Source: Metridium senile (lineage: Eukaryota; Cnidaria; Anthozoa; Actiniaria; Metridiidae). From it: a DNA stretch of 64,000 nucleotides. The translations under genes were made by a program, and so were the position numbers. The notes under the pieces were generated by a model that did no database searches, was not told the DNA's origin, and worked only from the letters and a program-made list of their open reading frames with translations. Below, piece by piece: positions 49,101 to 61,417 of the stretch. Position 1 is the first letter of the stretch, and each line of letters starts with the position of its first letter. The DNA is taken from assembly GCA_949775045.1 (NCBI GenBank), contig OX459096.1:42448959-42512958 (forward strand), given 5' to 3'.

Positions 49101-50027
49101 AACTACCTTCACTTACTTGACAAAATTAAAGGCGCTGTAGGAGCGCATGTGGTTACTCCCAGAGTAATGAAAAAAGTGTCGAGAAATATTCAGTGTATTG
49201 CAAGATGACTGGAATATCAATGGGATATTTTGTCAGACCATATTCAAGAATGATATATCAACAAGCACCGATCATTATAAAAAAATGACTTGCTCAATAA
49301 TATACATGTATTCTAATCAAAAAAATATACAAGTGCTGGGTCCCATATAAATTCCCATGACCTATAATTCTGAAAAGTTTTGCTAAGTTTAAATTCTAAA
49401 ACCCAATCCTACTTATCATTGCTTTATATTTGTGGATATACCAGTCCCAGTGTATAAAAAATCCCACTTCCCCAGCATGATCTTGGCTAAATAGTGGGCC
49501 TCTATAACCTTGGTATAAACAATGCATGCTTTCATGAGGTAATCGACTCCTGATAGAAAGCATAGTAAAAAAGAGAACGCTGTAATAACTATACAAAAAT
49601 TAAAAAAAATATTATTAACTGCTACGTACATGCAATTTACTGATTTCTTTATATAGTATTTGGTTTATTACGCGCGCTCTGACTGGCTGAGAAGCGTGTG
49701 TTAAAAAAATACATGTATATTCCTGTGTGTTGCGTTTTTCTTTACATTTCTGTAAATTAGTTTCAGGACATTTAGTTCAATATTGAGCGATTTATGGCCT
49801 TGAGCAACCATATTACTTTAGATCGGAGAGTTGTCAAATTATTGTCGTAAACAAATCGGAAAAAATGGTTACGGACTTTCTTACACGACATCATGACTAT
49901 AGGGTTGCTCATCTACTAGATTGAAAACAAAGAAGTGAAGTTGCAACGTTTATCTTGTTCGATTTTCTATCTATGAATGAATTTAACTTAACTTTTTTTT
50001 TCTTATCTACTGGTACCGGTTTGGTGA
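49101..50027. other. Intergenic, no gene recognised
   Basis: Two overlapping minus-strand frames at 49396-49631 lack any domain. AT-rich. Confidence 0.45.
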
Positions 50028-50029
50028 AC

Positions 50030-50321
50030 CGCGAAGCACCACGGGGGATGAAGCAGATATAATACGAAATTAAGCGAGCCAGAACTAGCTACTATGCCGG
50101 CGATATTAAAAATATTAAAGAAATTAGCGATATTGATTTTAAAAAGAACTCGAAAGTTAATGAGAGAAATCCAAACAGGACAAAGATGTCTGAACTATTT
50201 ACCAAATGTTTTAATTCGATTTTTGAGATTGAGAAAATTTGAACTTGAAAAGAAAGATTGAAATGAAAAATCACATGAGTATATATAGTATTCAATTTCC
50301 AATGAATAGATATCAGGAATA
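50030..50321. repeat. 295-bp dispersed repeat, copy B
   Basis: Second copy of 48483-48780. It ends at AGGAATATT, where the (ATT)n array with retrotransposon copy 2 begins. Confidence 0.85.
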
Positions 50322-50443
<122 letters not shown>

Positions 50444-50524
50444 TATTTTTCTTTTCATCATTTTACAAAAATATAGAACCGTGTTCATCCCTTGAGCATA
50501 AGGTATCTATATGTACATTTGTGA

Positions 50525-52215
50525 TTACTTATATGACAATGCCCTCCTTAATATATGGGCTGTACCAAGGAGAACTATTTTTTGTAACTCTATAACCTGG
50601 ATGTTTCCTGGTATTTTGTCGGTAAAGTTCTGTGTTCCTTTCTTTATAAGTCCAAGAGCACCTATTATTACAGGTACTATTGTTGCTTTCAGACCCCACA
50701 TTCTCTCAATCTTAATTTCTAGGTCTTTATATTTGGAGAGTTTTTCCATAGTTTTTATAGATATGTTTCTTTCTGTGGGAACCGACATGTCTATCAATAA
50801 ACATGTTTTCTTTTCTTTATCCTTAACAACAATGTCTGGACGGTTCGCTTTAATCTCTCTGTCTGTTTGTATCGGCATATCCCATAGGATTGTAACTTTT
50901 TCGTTCTCAGTGACTATTGATGGTTCGTATTCGTAGTATCGTTCAGTAACTTCTATGTTGTAATGTTTGCATAGATTCCAGTGAATATACTTTGCTGCTT
51001 TGTTATGTCTATGTATGTATTCTGTCTTAGCAAGTTCTGGACATCCTGATACCACATGATCGATTGTTTCTTGGTATTGACTACAAATTCTACACATCGG
51101 ACTAGAGCCGTCTTTAAGAATCTTGCTTCTGTAGTAATTTGTTTTGATACACTGATCTTGAGCAGCAATGATGAATCCTTCTGTTTCAGATTTCAAGCCA
51201 GTTGTTTTTAGCCATTTGTTTGTTTGTATTTGGTCAACATCATTGTCAGTAAGGCGTCGCGGGTACTTTCCATGAAGTGGTTTTTCTTCCCAGCTGATCT
51301 TTAGAAGTTCTTGAGCGTGTTGTTTTGCTTTTATTCTTGTTCTTCGAGCATACTTGGTAGATGGTTCGTCTGCTGTTGTTTTCTCCATGTCTGGTAGGTT
51401 GAGCTCTCTTCTAAACTTTACTGCCTCACGGTGTATTGAGAATAGTTTCTTTACCTTGTCATGATCTTTAGCTACTTGAAGTAGATGATCTTCTTTGTCT
51501 TTGAGGTAATTGTCGAGGCCAATCGTGGTAGTTTTGTAAGAGGTTTCAATTTGGATGAGAACTCTACCGCCTGTTGTTCTTGGCAAATAGAGTCTATCCA
51601 CATCGGCCTTAGGATGGTGCATTTTATGCATTGTTAACAACTTTCTTGTTTTTCTGTCTAAGCATTTGAGTTCTTCCATTTTCCAGTTGATGATATTAAG
51701 GCTGTATGTTACTACTGGAACCGCCAGTGTGTTTATAGCATCAATCTTGTTGGTAGCGTTTAGTTCTGATTTTAGTACCAAACGTATCCTGCGGTAATAT
51801 TCTTTGCGAATTTTTTCTTTCATCATGGGATGTTGTATACCGTTTCCTTCGTTCACACCAAGGTACTTATAGGTTTCTTCTTGGTCAAGATCTTGAATAG
51901 TGGTCTTTACATCAAGTTCAATGTTTTCAGAACGCGTTAATCTTCCCTTCTTGAATGTTGCTTTTGCACACTTGTCTAGGCCGAACTCCATTCCGATGTC
52001 ATCACTGTAGCTTTTAACGATGGTAAGTAAACCTGTCTGTTCGTCGTCTGTCTTTGTGTAAGTCTTTAGATCATCCATATAGAACAAATGATTGATAACT
52101 TTATCACCTGATCTATATCCATATCCACTATCATTCATTAAATATGATAATGGCGCGAGGGCAATACAGAAAAGTAGAGGCGATAAGGAGTCACCTTGGA
52201 AGTACCACTATTGAT
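50525..52215 (-). pseudogene. Retrotransposon ORF, 3' part (RT catalytic box, CCHC, endonuclease)
   Basis: Continues the frame after the shift near 52205. Catalytic FYMDD (YMDD instead of the commoner YADD), then RT thumb (LDRKTRKLLTMHKMHHPKAD). CRICSQYQETIDHVVSGC is the CCHC knuckle, and RPDIVV followed 14 residues after PD by the D of LIDMSVP is the endonuclease core. KYKDLEIKIERMW and VPVIIGALG are conserved with copy 1. Ends LGTAHILRRALSYK. Confidence 0.9.
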
Positions 52216-53598
52216 ATTGATGTTACGTGATGTTATTGTTCCTTTCACATGATTAAGTATAAGCGTTGTATTCCACTTTGTCATGTTGTTCGTAATAAAT
52301 GCTATCATAGTTGGAGATACATGGTAGATTTGTAAGCATTTCAATATCCAACTATGAGGAACAGAGTCAAACGCTTTCTTATAGTCCACCCACGCTGTTG
52401 TGATGTTTTTCTTCTTAGCTTTGACTTCTTCCATGATGGCTTTGTTGATGAGTAGTTGGTCTTTACATCCGTAGCTGCCTTTTCTGCATCCCTTTTGCTC
52501 AGCTGGTAGTAGGTTATTGTTGATAAAATGTGTATACGTCCTAGATGTCAGAATCGATGTTAAGATCTTGTACATCGTCGGTAGGCATGTGATTGGTCGA
52601 TAGTTTTTTGGATTTGCAGTTTCTTCATTTTTTGGTAAGAGAAAGGTTGTACCAGATGTTAGCCACTTCGGACACACGTCAGGATTTGTAATACATTCAT
52701 TATAAGCAGTTGTTAAATCTTTATGCAATACTGTGAGATGTTTCAACCAGAAATTTGCAATACCATCTTTCCCTGGTGTTTTCCAGTTACTAGATTGCTT
52801 GATGGCTGACACCATTTCTTCCAGTGATATTTCTGGCCAGTCTTGCTCAGGTGTTAGTTGATTTACTTGTTCTATTTGTTTTATCCATTCAGTGTTCTCA
52901 TTGTGGCTTTTCGTTTTCTCCCATATATTGGACCAAAAGCTTTCGACATCATTTTTTTCAGGTGGTGTTTGAACTTCGGTCTTCTTTTTTTCGAGATCTC
53001 GGTAGAACTTTTTAGTGTTTTCTTTATAGATCTTGTTTTGGTGGTAGAACTTTCTTTTTTTTTCAAGTCGACGAATCCGCTGTGATTTAGCTTGTAGTTG
53101 TTGCTTCAGACGTTCTATGACAGTTAGTATATCATCTTTGCTTTTGATGTTATGTTTTCTGAAGGTAGATTTTCTTTTCTTTTCATTTACGTTGTCTGTA
53201 TTCTTGCTTATTTCACAGAGTATGGATAAATTGCTGCGTATATTGCGAATGTCATTTTCAATTCGCTTTCTCCATTTCGGGGCCGTTGACTTGTTTTTTA
53301 CAGTTCTTTTTCTTTCTATCTTTATTCCAAGAGTATCAATGATTGATGAGGCACTTGCATAGTATAATTCATTCACTTCAGAAATAGTTAAATTATTTCC
53401 ATGATTTTGTTTGATATTTTCAAGAGCTTTGTTACCTACTTCTATAACTGCTTTTGTACGCTTGTTGTTGTTTACTTTAGGCAATTCTGGTCGCTCATCA
53501 ATCGCTGTCTCTTTAGCAATCTCCCATTTCCTCATGATGTTGTCTACCATTTCTTCCACCTCTAAGTCATGCTCATCGGTATATCTCATCGATCTCAT
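52138..53598 (-). pseudogene. Retrotransposon ORF, 5' part (N-terminal region and RT palm)
   Basis: Opens at ATG 53598 (MRSMRYTDEHD). Basic, coiled-coil-like helices up to about residue 215, then RT blocks through YKKAFDSVPHSW. After INSG the frame shifts by one base and reads a nonsense tail to the stop at 52138. The correct frame (FQGDSLSP) continues in the next entry. C2H2 or Myb motifs expected in R2/NeSL-like proteins are not seen. Confidence 0.85.
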
Positions 53599-53693
53599 TG
53601 GTTTGTTCTTGTTCAGCTGACTGATCTTCAGGATTGTCAGTTGTTATTATTTCCTCTTGCCTGTTAACGTCATTACGATCTGTATGAGGGTTC

Positions 53694-54424
<731 letters not shown>

Positions 54425-54561
54425 CAATGCCTCGTCATTATAGGAACAACATTTACTCGACTTAGACAAGACTTATCCAATATTGAAGAGAATTTTGTTG
54501 AAACAAGCTTTTCTTAATTAGTATCTATTAATATTATTAATCCCTCTAATAATCAATCCTG

Positions 54562-54832
54562 AACCAACCAACCAACCAACCAACCAACCAACCAACCAAC
54601 CAACCAACCAACCAACCAACCAACCAACCAACCAACCAACCAACCAACCAACCAACCAACCAACCAACCAACCAACCAACCAACCAACCAACCAACCAAC
54701 CAACCAACCAACCAACCAACCAACTAACCAATCAAGCAACCAATCAAGCAACCAACCAACCAGCCAACCAACCAGTCAACTAACCAACCAACCAACCAAC
54801 CAACCAACCAACCAACCAGCCAACCACAATCA
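54562..54832. repeat. (CCAA)n microsatellite
   Basis: Pure ACCA repeats for about 160 bp, then interrupted units. The Trp-Leu-Val-Gly open frames are artefacts. Confidence 0.95.
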
Positions 54833-54975
54833 ACCAACCGATCAATTAGTTATAATAACCAATAAAACAAAAATAACTTGAGTCAAAATTCACTAACTAG
54901 TTTAAATAAGTAATATCATCACTTACTAAGACAGTATAAAAGTGACGTCGGACTTGCACAGTCAGCAAAGGTATA

Positions 54976-55259
54976 TCACGTACTGTTGTTGGAACTGCTT
55001 TTCATCACAACACATACTGTATCTCCTTTTCTAAATGAAATACCCAAACTACTGATTGTTGAGTTATTCAACGAACAGTGAAACTCTTTTTCTGGATCTC
55101 TGGATAACCGTGTACATTGTGGGTCAGCCGACAGATCGTGCATCGACTTACAGCTACATTGTTGCGATCGTGTTGTTTTATAGTAATAAACTTGATATTT
55201 GATATCTGATGTTAGGTTTAGAGAATTCCATGAGATTTGGATTACAGTAACTGGCTGTC
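54976..55259 (-). CDS. Orphan fibronectin-III-like exon
   Basis: An uninterrupted minus-strand frame after an AG acceptor (TTATAG before 55259) reads QPVTVIQISWNSLNLTSDIK then YQVYYYKTT, followed by a Cys-rich stretch (QCSCKSMHDL, QCTRLSRD, FHCSLNNSTISSLGISFRKG) and DTVCVVMKSSSNNST before a stop at 54978-54976. ISWxxL..IKYQVYYY is FN3-like, and STISSLxxxFRKGDTVCVVM fits the F-G strands. A GT donor (ACGTGATA) overlaps the end. No partner exon is found. It may belong to a gene broken by the adjacent repeats, or be a pseudo-exon. Confidence 0.5.
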
Positions 55260-55347
55260 CTATAATTTGATTTACTCTTCATTTACTTAATAGGATATTA
55301 ATTGGACATCTATTTACACTATCGTTTCCGTGTGTGTGCGTCAATGT

Positions 55348-56590
<1,243 letters not shown>

Positions 56591-56592
56591 AC

Positions 56593-59500
56593 ATGACATC
56601 AACAATGACGCTGTATTTGATTGTCTTGCTTGGACTGTGTTGTTTGAAAGGTGAGTCTTTATTTTTGAATTCAGCCATACTTGCACATAACGTACTGCGC
56701 ATGTATCAGTACTAGCTCGAGAAAAGGAGAAAAAAACATGGAAATCACGACTTTTAATTTGATTTGCAAATAAAAGGTTTTTCCTTTTACTCCAAAGAAA
56801 GGCTAAATAGTGTGTTTGCGCTTGCACTTATTCACGTCTCGTTTTTACTATGAAATTAACCCTTGTGTTTGCGCTTGCGTTTGCGCTTGCGTTGCGTCGC
56901 TCGTGAAAACCAGGCTTAAAGCTCTAAAACGTCAAGTGCAGTAATATTTTTTACAGTGTTACACAGTTCATTTTATTGGAATTCGTATAAATCAGTTCAA
57001 ATGAGCATCTGTTTTTTGTTTAAAAGCAAATATCTAGATCTAGGATAATTTGATAATACCTTTTTAATATCATCTAGATGTTTATCAAGCTTATTTTATA
57101 AAAAGTCGAAAAAATAATTAAAAATGCCCAAAGTCACCTTCATATCTCATATCGCTCAAGTTATGCAATCAAATACAATTATTGATTCTGTTGCTCAGGG
57201 GCGGATTTAGGGGGGCCCTCTGGCAGCCCTCCCTTTTTGTGCCTTTCATACTTACTGAATACAAGGTTTTCTCTGCAAAGTTTCCCGGCCCACCCTCCGG
57301 CCACCCCCTTTTTTTGATTCCTGTATCCGCCCCAGTTGATTATTGGCATCTATTGTTTGTACGAAGAACGAAGATGTCCGGCTTGAGGTACATAATCTAT
57401 TGTTGTTATATTTTAAGGTTGTACAGCCGGGACTCCAGCATCCATCAACGAATCAAAGACGAAGAAAACTGAATACGCTACTTTGGGAGCCAGCGCTACG
57501 TTACAATGTCATTACAGCGGCGATCCACTGCCTCAAGCTGTATGGTTGAAAAACAAGAAAGTGTTGAAAAACTGTGATCGTTGCGTGACAAAGATAGAAA
57601 ACAAGACACCACGAATAGCGAAACTACATGTCACGCCATACCGTGATGAGGATTTTGGAAAGTATGAATGTAAAGTTAGAAACGAAAACGGATTTAAAAG
57701 CGTCAATATCAAATTGATTGAACAAAAATCAGGTATTTTTATCTCCCATTTATCAATATTTTCTTTGCATATATATATGTTCACTAGTACGTCTCCCCCG
57801 CGGCCGTTTTTAGTCTCGTTCCACTCGGACCGTAGGGGAGTGGAACGAGACTAAAAACGGCTGCGGGGGAGACTAATACTTCACTTGTGCATTTGGAACT
57901 TTTCTTTTAGATCTACATTCCTATCTGATTCCATTCATCTTTTTGGAGATATTTCTTGTGTTCATTTTTCCTATAAATCACTTATTCTCTCTATCGATCA
58001 TATTTTATTTACTACAAACTTCAAATCTCGATTGTGCTGACTGAGAAAAAAGGGTTGGCTAACTTTGTTTTGCTTTCATCATTTGTTTGCTTGGTAATTT
58101 ATTCCAAACTCAAAATATTCAAGTGAGTTTTTTCTTCGAATTTGTTGTTATTATCATATAGTATATAAAACAAATCAGTAAACAAAGTGAAAATGAAAAA
58201 ACAAAGTGTACTTCGGTCATCTGTTTCCCAAATCTCAGCTATTTTTACAGATAATTGTTGCATGCAATTGGGTGTTTCTGTATCTTCTTAGCCATTTGTT
58301 TATCCAAATTTCTGTACTCCAGATATATCTCAGTGTCATAAAGACATCATACTCGTATCCCAAATCTCAGCCATTCATTTGCTATTTTTACAGATAATCG
58401 TTGCATGCATGAACCGTGCATGCAATTGTGTGTTCCTGTATTTTCTTAGTCATTTGTTTATCCACATTTCTGTACTCCAGATATATCTCAGTGCCATAAA
58501 GACATCATACTCGGCAAGGACCCACGTCTTAGTCTAGAATATCGACCTATTTGTGATGATGATGGTCTATATCACAAGGTTCAATGCTCTATTCACCTGA
58601 AGAAATGTTGGTGTGTAGATCGAAGTACAGGACACAAGGTAGCAGTTGCTTACCAGTCTAGAGGTGGCTACCACTGCACAGCACCTAACGGTATGTATCC
58701 ATCACAAATATTCACCATGTTTAATACTTATCACTATCATAATATATTTAGCAGCACCTTACAATATACGGACAATATTGCGACGAAAGGCATATTTAAT
58801 GTTTTTATAAAATATTACTTGAGATACTACGCACGCTCTGATTGGCTGGCTACCATATTTATATTTTTATTATATAAAATTAATATAACACTTAATTCGC
58901 ACGAATAGCACCGTGCAAACGATGCTACATTGCCTATAAATAGACAATATGCACGACAAAAGTCGTGTCATTAGTGGTTTAGCCTCCCAAAGATTACCGC
59001 TGATGCCTGGGTTTGAGTCCTAGGTCGATCATGGTGAGCTATGGTGCTTATACCTAATTCAATTAATGTTAAAAGCCAAAAGGCGCATCCTAAGACCGAA
59101 AGGGGTGATGGGATTCATTACTGCTAGTCATTTTTTGTTATGGTGTTTGATTGACAGATCTATCCAGTGGTTCTATTGTTGTACGTTATGTGTCGGTATA
59201 CTTCTGCTATTAGTAGTTACAGACATTGCAGCTAAACACTAAATGAGTGTATGTTGTGATGTTTGATTGACAGATCTATCCAGTGGTTCTATTGCTACGT
59301 TATGTGTCGGTATACTGCTGCTATTAGTAGTTGCAGACATTGCAGCTAAACACTAAATGAGTGTATGTTGTGATGTTTGATTGACAGATCTATCCAGTGG
59401 TTCTATTGCTACCTTATGTGTCGGTATACTACTGCTATTAGTAGTTGCAGACATTGCAGCCTTTGCCTTTTGCAATAAAGGAGTTACACATTACTTCGTA

Positions 59501-60067
59501 CGATGTCGAAACAAACACAGCATTTATGATAAACGTAAGTAGATCTGAGACTGCTTTTTACACACCTATTTCAAAAGTCGTTGTCGCAGCCGAATCTACA
59601 GTCCACACTCTGAAGCCCACAAAGGATGTCGGTACTATGAACATAATTTGTAATTTATTACTCGTTTCTTTAAATAAATATTTGTTTCGTTATCTACTGT
59701 TAGAATCATATAACATAAACACGTACAACCAAAGTATACTATGAATAAATCGATAACGTGAGAGAAGAAATGCAGACATCCTTTGCAGGCTTCAGAATTG
59801 GTAATGAATTTGATCAAAGACTAGTTAAATATTCATGAGCATATAAACGACCAGACATTTCAAGAATACACCTATACCGATTAAAAATCATTGATTGCAT
59901 CTTGCGTATTGCTTATGTTTTAAATCCAAAATGCATTCAACATCATTACTGGTCTTGAATAGATTGTTTAAGATAATAGAAATGCCGAAATGTTTGGCCG
60001 AATACATATATTATCTTTCTTGTTTTCAGTAAAAAGACAAAACGATGAGGAAGAAACAAGACCCTGA
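56593..60067 (+). CDS. Ig + thyroglobulin type-1 single-pass membrane protein
   Basis: Five exons, 56593-56650, 57418-57732, 58481-58690, 59388-59534, 60030-60067, all phase 1, giving 255 aa. Exon 1 encodes a signal peptide (MTSTMTLYLIVLLGLCCLKG). Exon 2 is one I-set Ig domain (ATLQCHYSGDPLPQAVWLKN .. DEDFGKYECKVRNENG). Exon 3 is a thyroglobulin type-1 domain with CWCV and six Cys. Exon 4 encodes the transmembrane helix (IATLCVGILLLLVVADIAAF) and a basic stop-transfer region; exon 5 is a short acidic tail (KRQNDEEETRP). Phase-1 one-domain exons fit exon shuffling. Thyroglobulin-1 modules bind or inhibit cysteine proteases in some proteins and occur in EpCAM-type adhesion proteins. The role here is unknown. 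An in-frame upstream ATG (56479) would give a longer, non-signal start. Confidence 0.85.
56805..56918. mobile_element. Partial copy of the GCAAGC-rich MITE
   Basis: Right half of the 39173-39452 element, ending TCGTGAAAACCAGGCTTA, in intron 1 of the Ig/thyroglobulin gene. Confidence 0.7.
57791..57875. mobile_element. Near-perfect 85-bp hairpin
   Basis: GTCTCCCCCGCGGCCGTTTT and AAAACGGCTGCGGGGGAGAC, with inner TAGTCTCGTTCCACTC / GAGTGGAACGAGACTA. Lies directly after the Ig exon donor region. Confidence 0.75.
58226..58514 (+). repeat. Tandem duplication including the start of the thyroglobulin exon
   Basis: Two copies (58226-58354, 58355-58514) of a segment from CCCAAATCTCAG to GACATCATACTCG. 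Both contain the acceptor CTGTACTCCAG and the first 34 bp of the exon; only the second continues into the full exon. The second copy has an extra CATGCATGAACCGTG-type insert. Confidence 0.85.
58975..59130 (+). mobile_element. Possible tRNA-derived SINE
   Basis: AGTGGTTTAGCCTCCCAAAG then GGGTTTGAGTCCTAGGTCG resembles A and B boxes. Only one copy is in the window. Confidence 0.4.
59135..59534 (+). repeat. Triplicated transmembrane exon
   Basis: Three tandem units, acceptors before 59158, 59274 and 59388 (periods 116 and 114 bp). Unit 3 is the full exon. Unit 2 encodes the same helix then AAKH and a stop. Unit 1 has a 2-base insertion that shifts the frame and stops within the helix region. Confidence 0.85.
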
Positions 60068-60600
60068 CAGCGACTAAGTAGATTGAAAATCAAATCGATG
60101 ACAACAAGGTTCATTGTCAAAATGTTTATTCTGAGAATAGACTTTTACAGTACTCATCTATGACTCTTTTTTCGTCCTCTATACACGTTTACATCATTGG
60201 CACTTGAGAAGGAGGGGCGGGGGGAGGCTGTTATTGCAATTGGAAGGCATCACATACTCTTTTTTAGTTCTTATCAAGAGAGCACAAGTATTCCACGTTT
60301 TAAAGCCAAAATGATGATCTATGAGATTTAATGTAAAATGTAAAAAGTGAAATATTTGCAAAAGAACAGCCGCACTACATTAATTTACAAACTATGCCAA
60401 ATTTCAGACAGCAAAAAATTATGTAACGGATGTCACGTGATCACTTTAAAATGAAACGATCTAATAATCTCAGGACTACCTTTCACTATGCATTGTTTGA
60501 GGTGGTGTTCCAGGTCCCCATACTGCAAAGTACGCCCGTACTTGCTTGATTGATATGGTGAATAATCGGGTTAAAACATCGCTAGGCGTCCCAAAGAATA
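60068..60600. other. 3' flank of the Ig/thyroglobulin gene
   Basis: No further exon seen. The plus strand contains no clear AATAAA close to the stop. Confidence 0.4.
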
Positions 60601-60758
60601 ATTCATCACATTTTGGTAAAAAAAGCTGTTGTAAATTGGACTGATAATTTGCCTCGTACCATGGGTATGCAACCGTCGTCAGTGCGTCAATGTTTAGGGA
60701 TCCCTATATCAGACTTGGTGTTTATAAATGGTGGTATCCCACAAGGGACGAAACTTGG
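60600..60758 (+). mobile_element. LINE reverse transcriptase fragment
   Basis: The frame ends ISDLVFINGGIPQGTKLGP, the RT 'GGVPQGTKLGP' block of CR1/Jockey-like LINEs. It is cut at the next residue by the MITE at 60759. Confidence 0.65.
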
Positions 60759-60996
60759 CCCATTTAGCGGTCACCCTCGGGACTTTCCAAAGTGGCCGCT
60801 GTATAGAGGTATAGAATAGATATAGGAATAGATTTGGGACTTTTTATTGTGGCCGCCTAATAGATAGCCTCCTATGCAGCCGCTCCTTTGTGTCGTGACT
60901 CGTATTGCGTGACGATACAAAGGAGTGGCTGCATAGGAGGCTACCTAACAGAGGGTGACCGCTTAATGGGTGACCGCTTAATAGACTGAGGTTCTA
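60759..60996. mobile_element. MITE related to 17901-18065, itself interrupted
   Basis: Shares GACTTTCCAAAGTGGCCGCT and GGGACTTTTTATTGTGGCCG with the 17.9 kb element. A second element (60864-60945) splits its right arm, and the right end has a partial duplication of GGGTGACCGCTTAAT. Confidence 0.75.
60864..60945. mobile_element. Nested TAGCCTCC MITE
   Basis: ATAGCCTCCTATGCAGCC..GGCTGCATAGGAGGCTA. Flanked by CCTAATAG and CCTAACAG, a 7/8 match to an 8-bp target duplication. The uninterrupted target sequence is seen at 18030. Confidence 0.8.
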
Positions 60997-61417
60997 CAAT
61001 ATGATGATATGACTATTTACGAGAAGCTTTGAAAGTCTTCCAACTCCAATCTGCGTCAGCATCCACAATTGGCCAACACAAACGACATGGCTTGCAGCAA
61101 TCAGCCTATATTTGTACAGTATAAGAATTGGATTTTTAATCTCAGGAATAGCAAAGGCAATTGCTCTTTGCATTATTTTCATTTGCTATTCCGTTGCTTA
61201 CTTCATGTTAGAAAAATAGTCCTCCTCAGATGTTGAACCGCGAACAGTAGCACAACTAATTGGAGAAATATCGTAAAACTTTAAACACAATTGTGCTTGG
61301 ATAATTTAACAATATAAGAATTAAATGATAATTAATCAGAGTCAATATCTTAACCAAGTAAATTATCGTTATCCCTATCTAATCCGCTTCGGCCTATATT
61401 TTACTAATGTAAATTTA

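Noticed and set aside
49396..49631. Two overlapping 66-71 codon minus frames
   Set aside because: No domain, no splice context, AT-rich surroundings.
54431..54517. Possible terminal exon reading RLRQDLSNIEENFVETSFS
   Set aside because: An acceptor-like TATAG precedes it, but no upstream exon or family could be assigned.
54518..54751. WLVG-repeat protein
   Set aside because: Translation of (CCAA)n.
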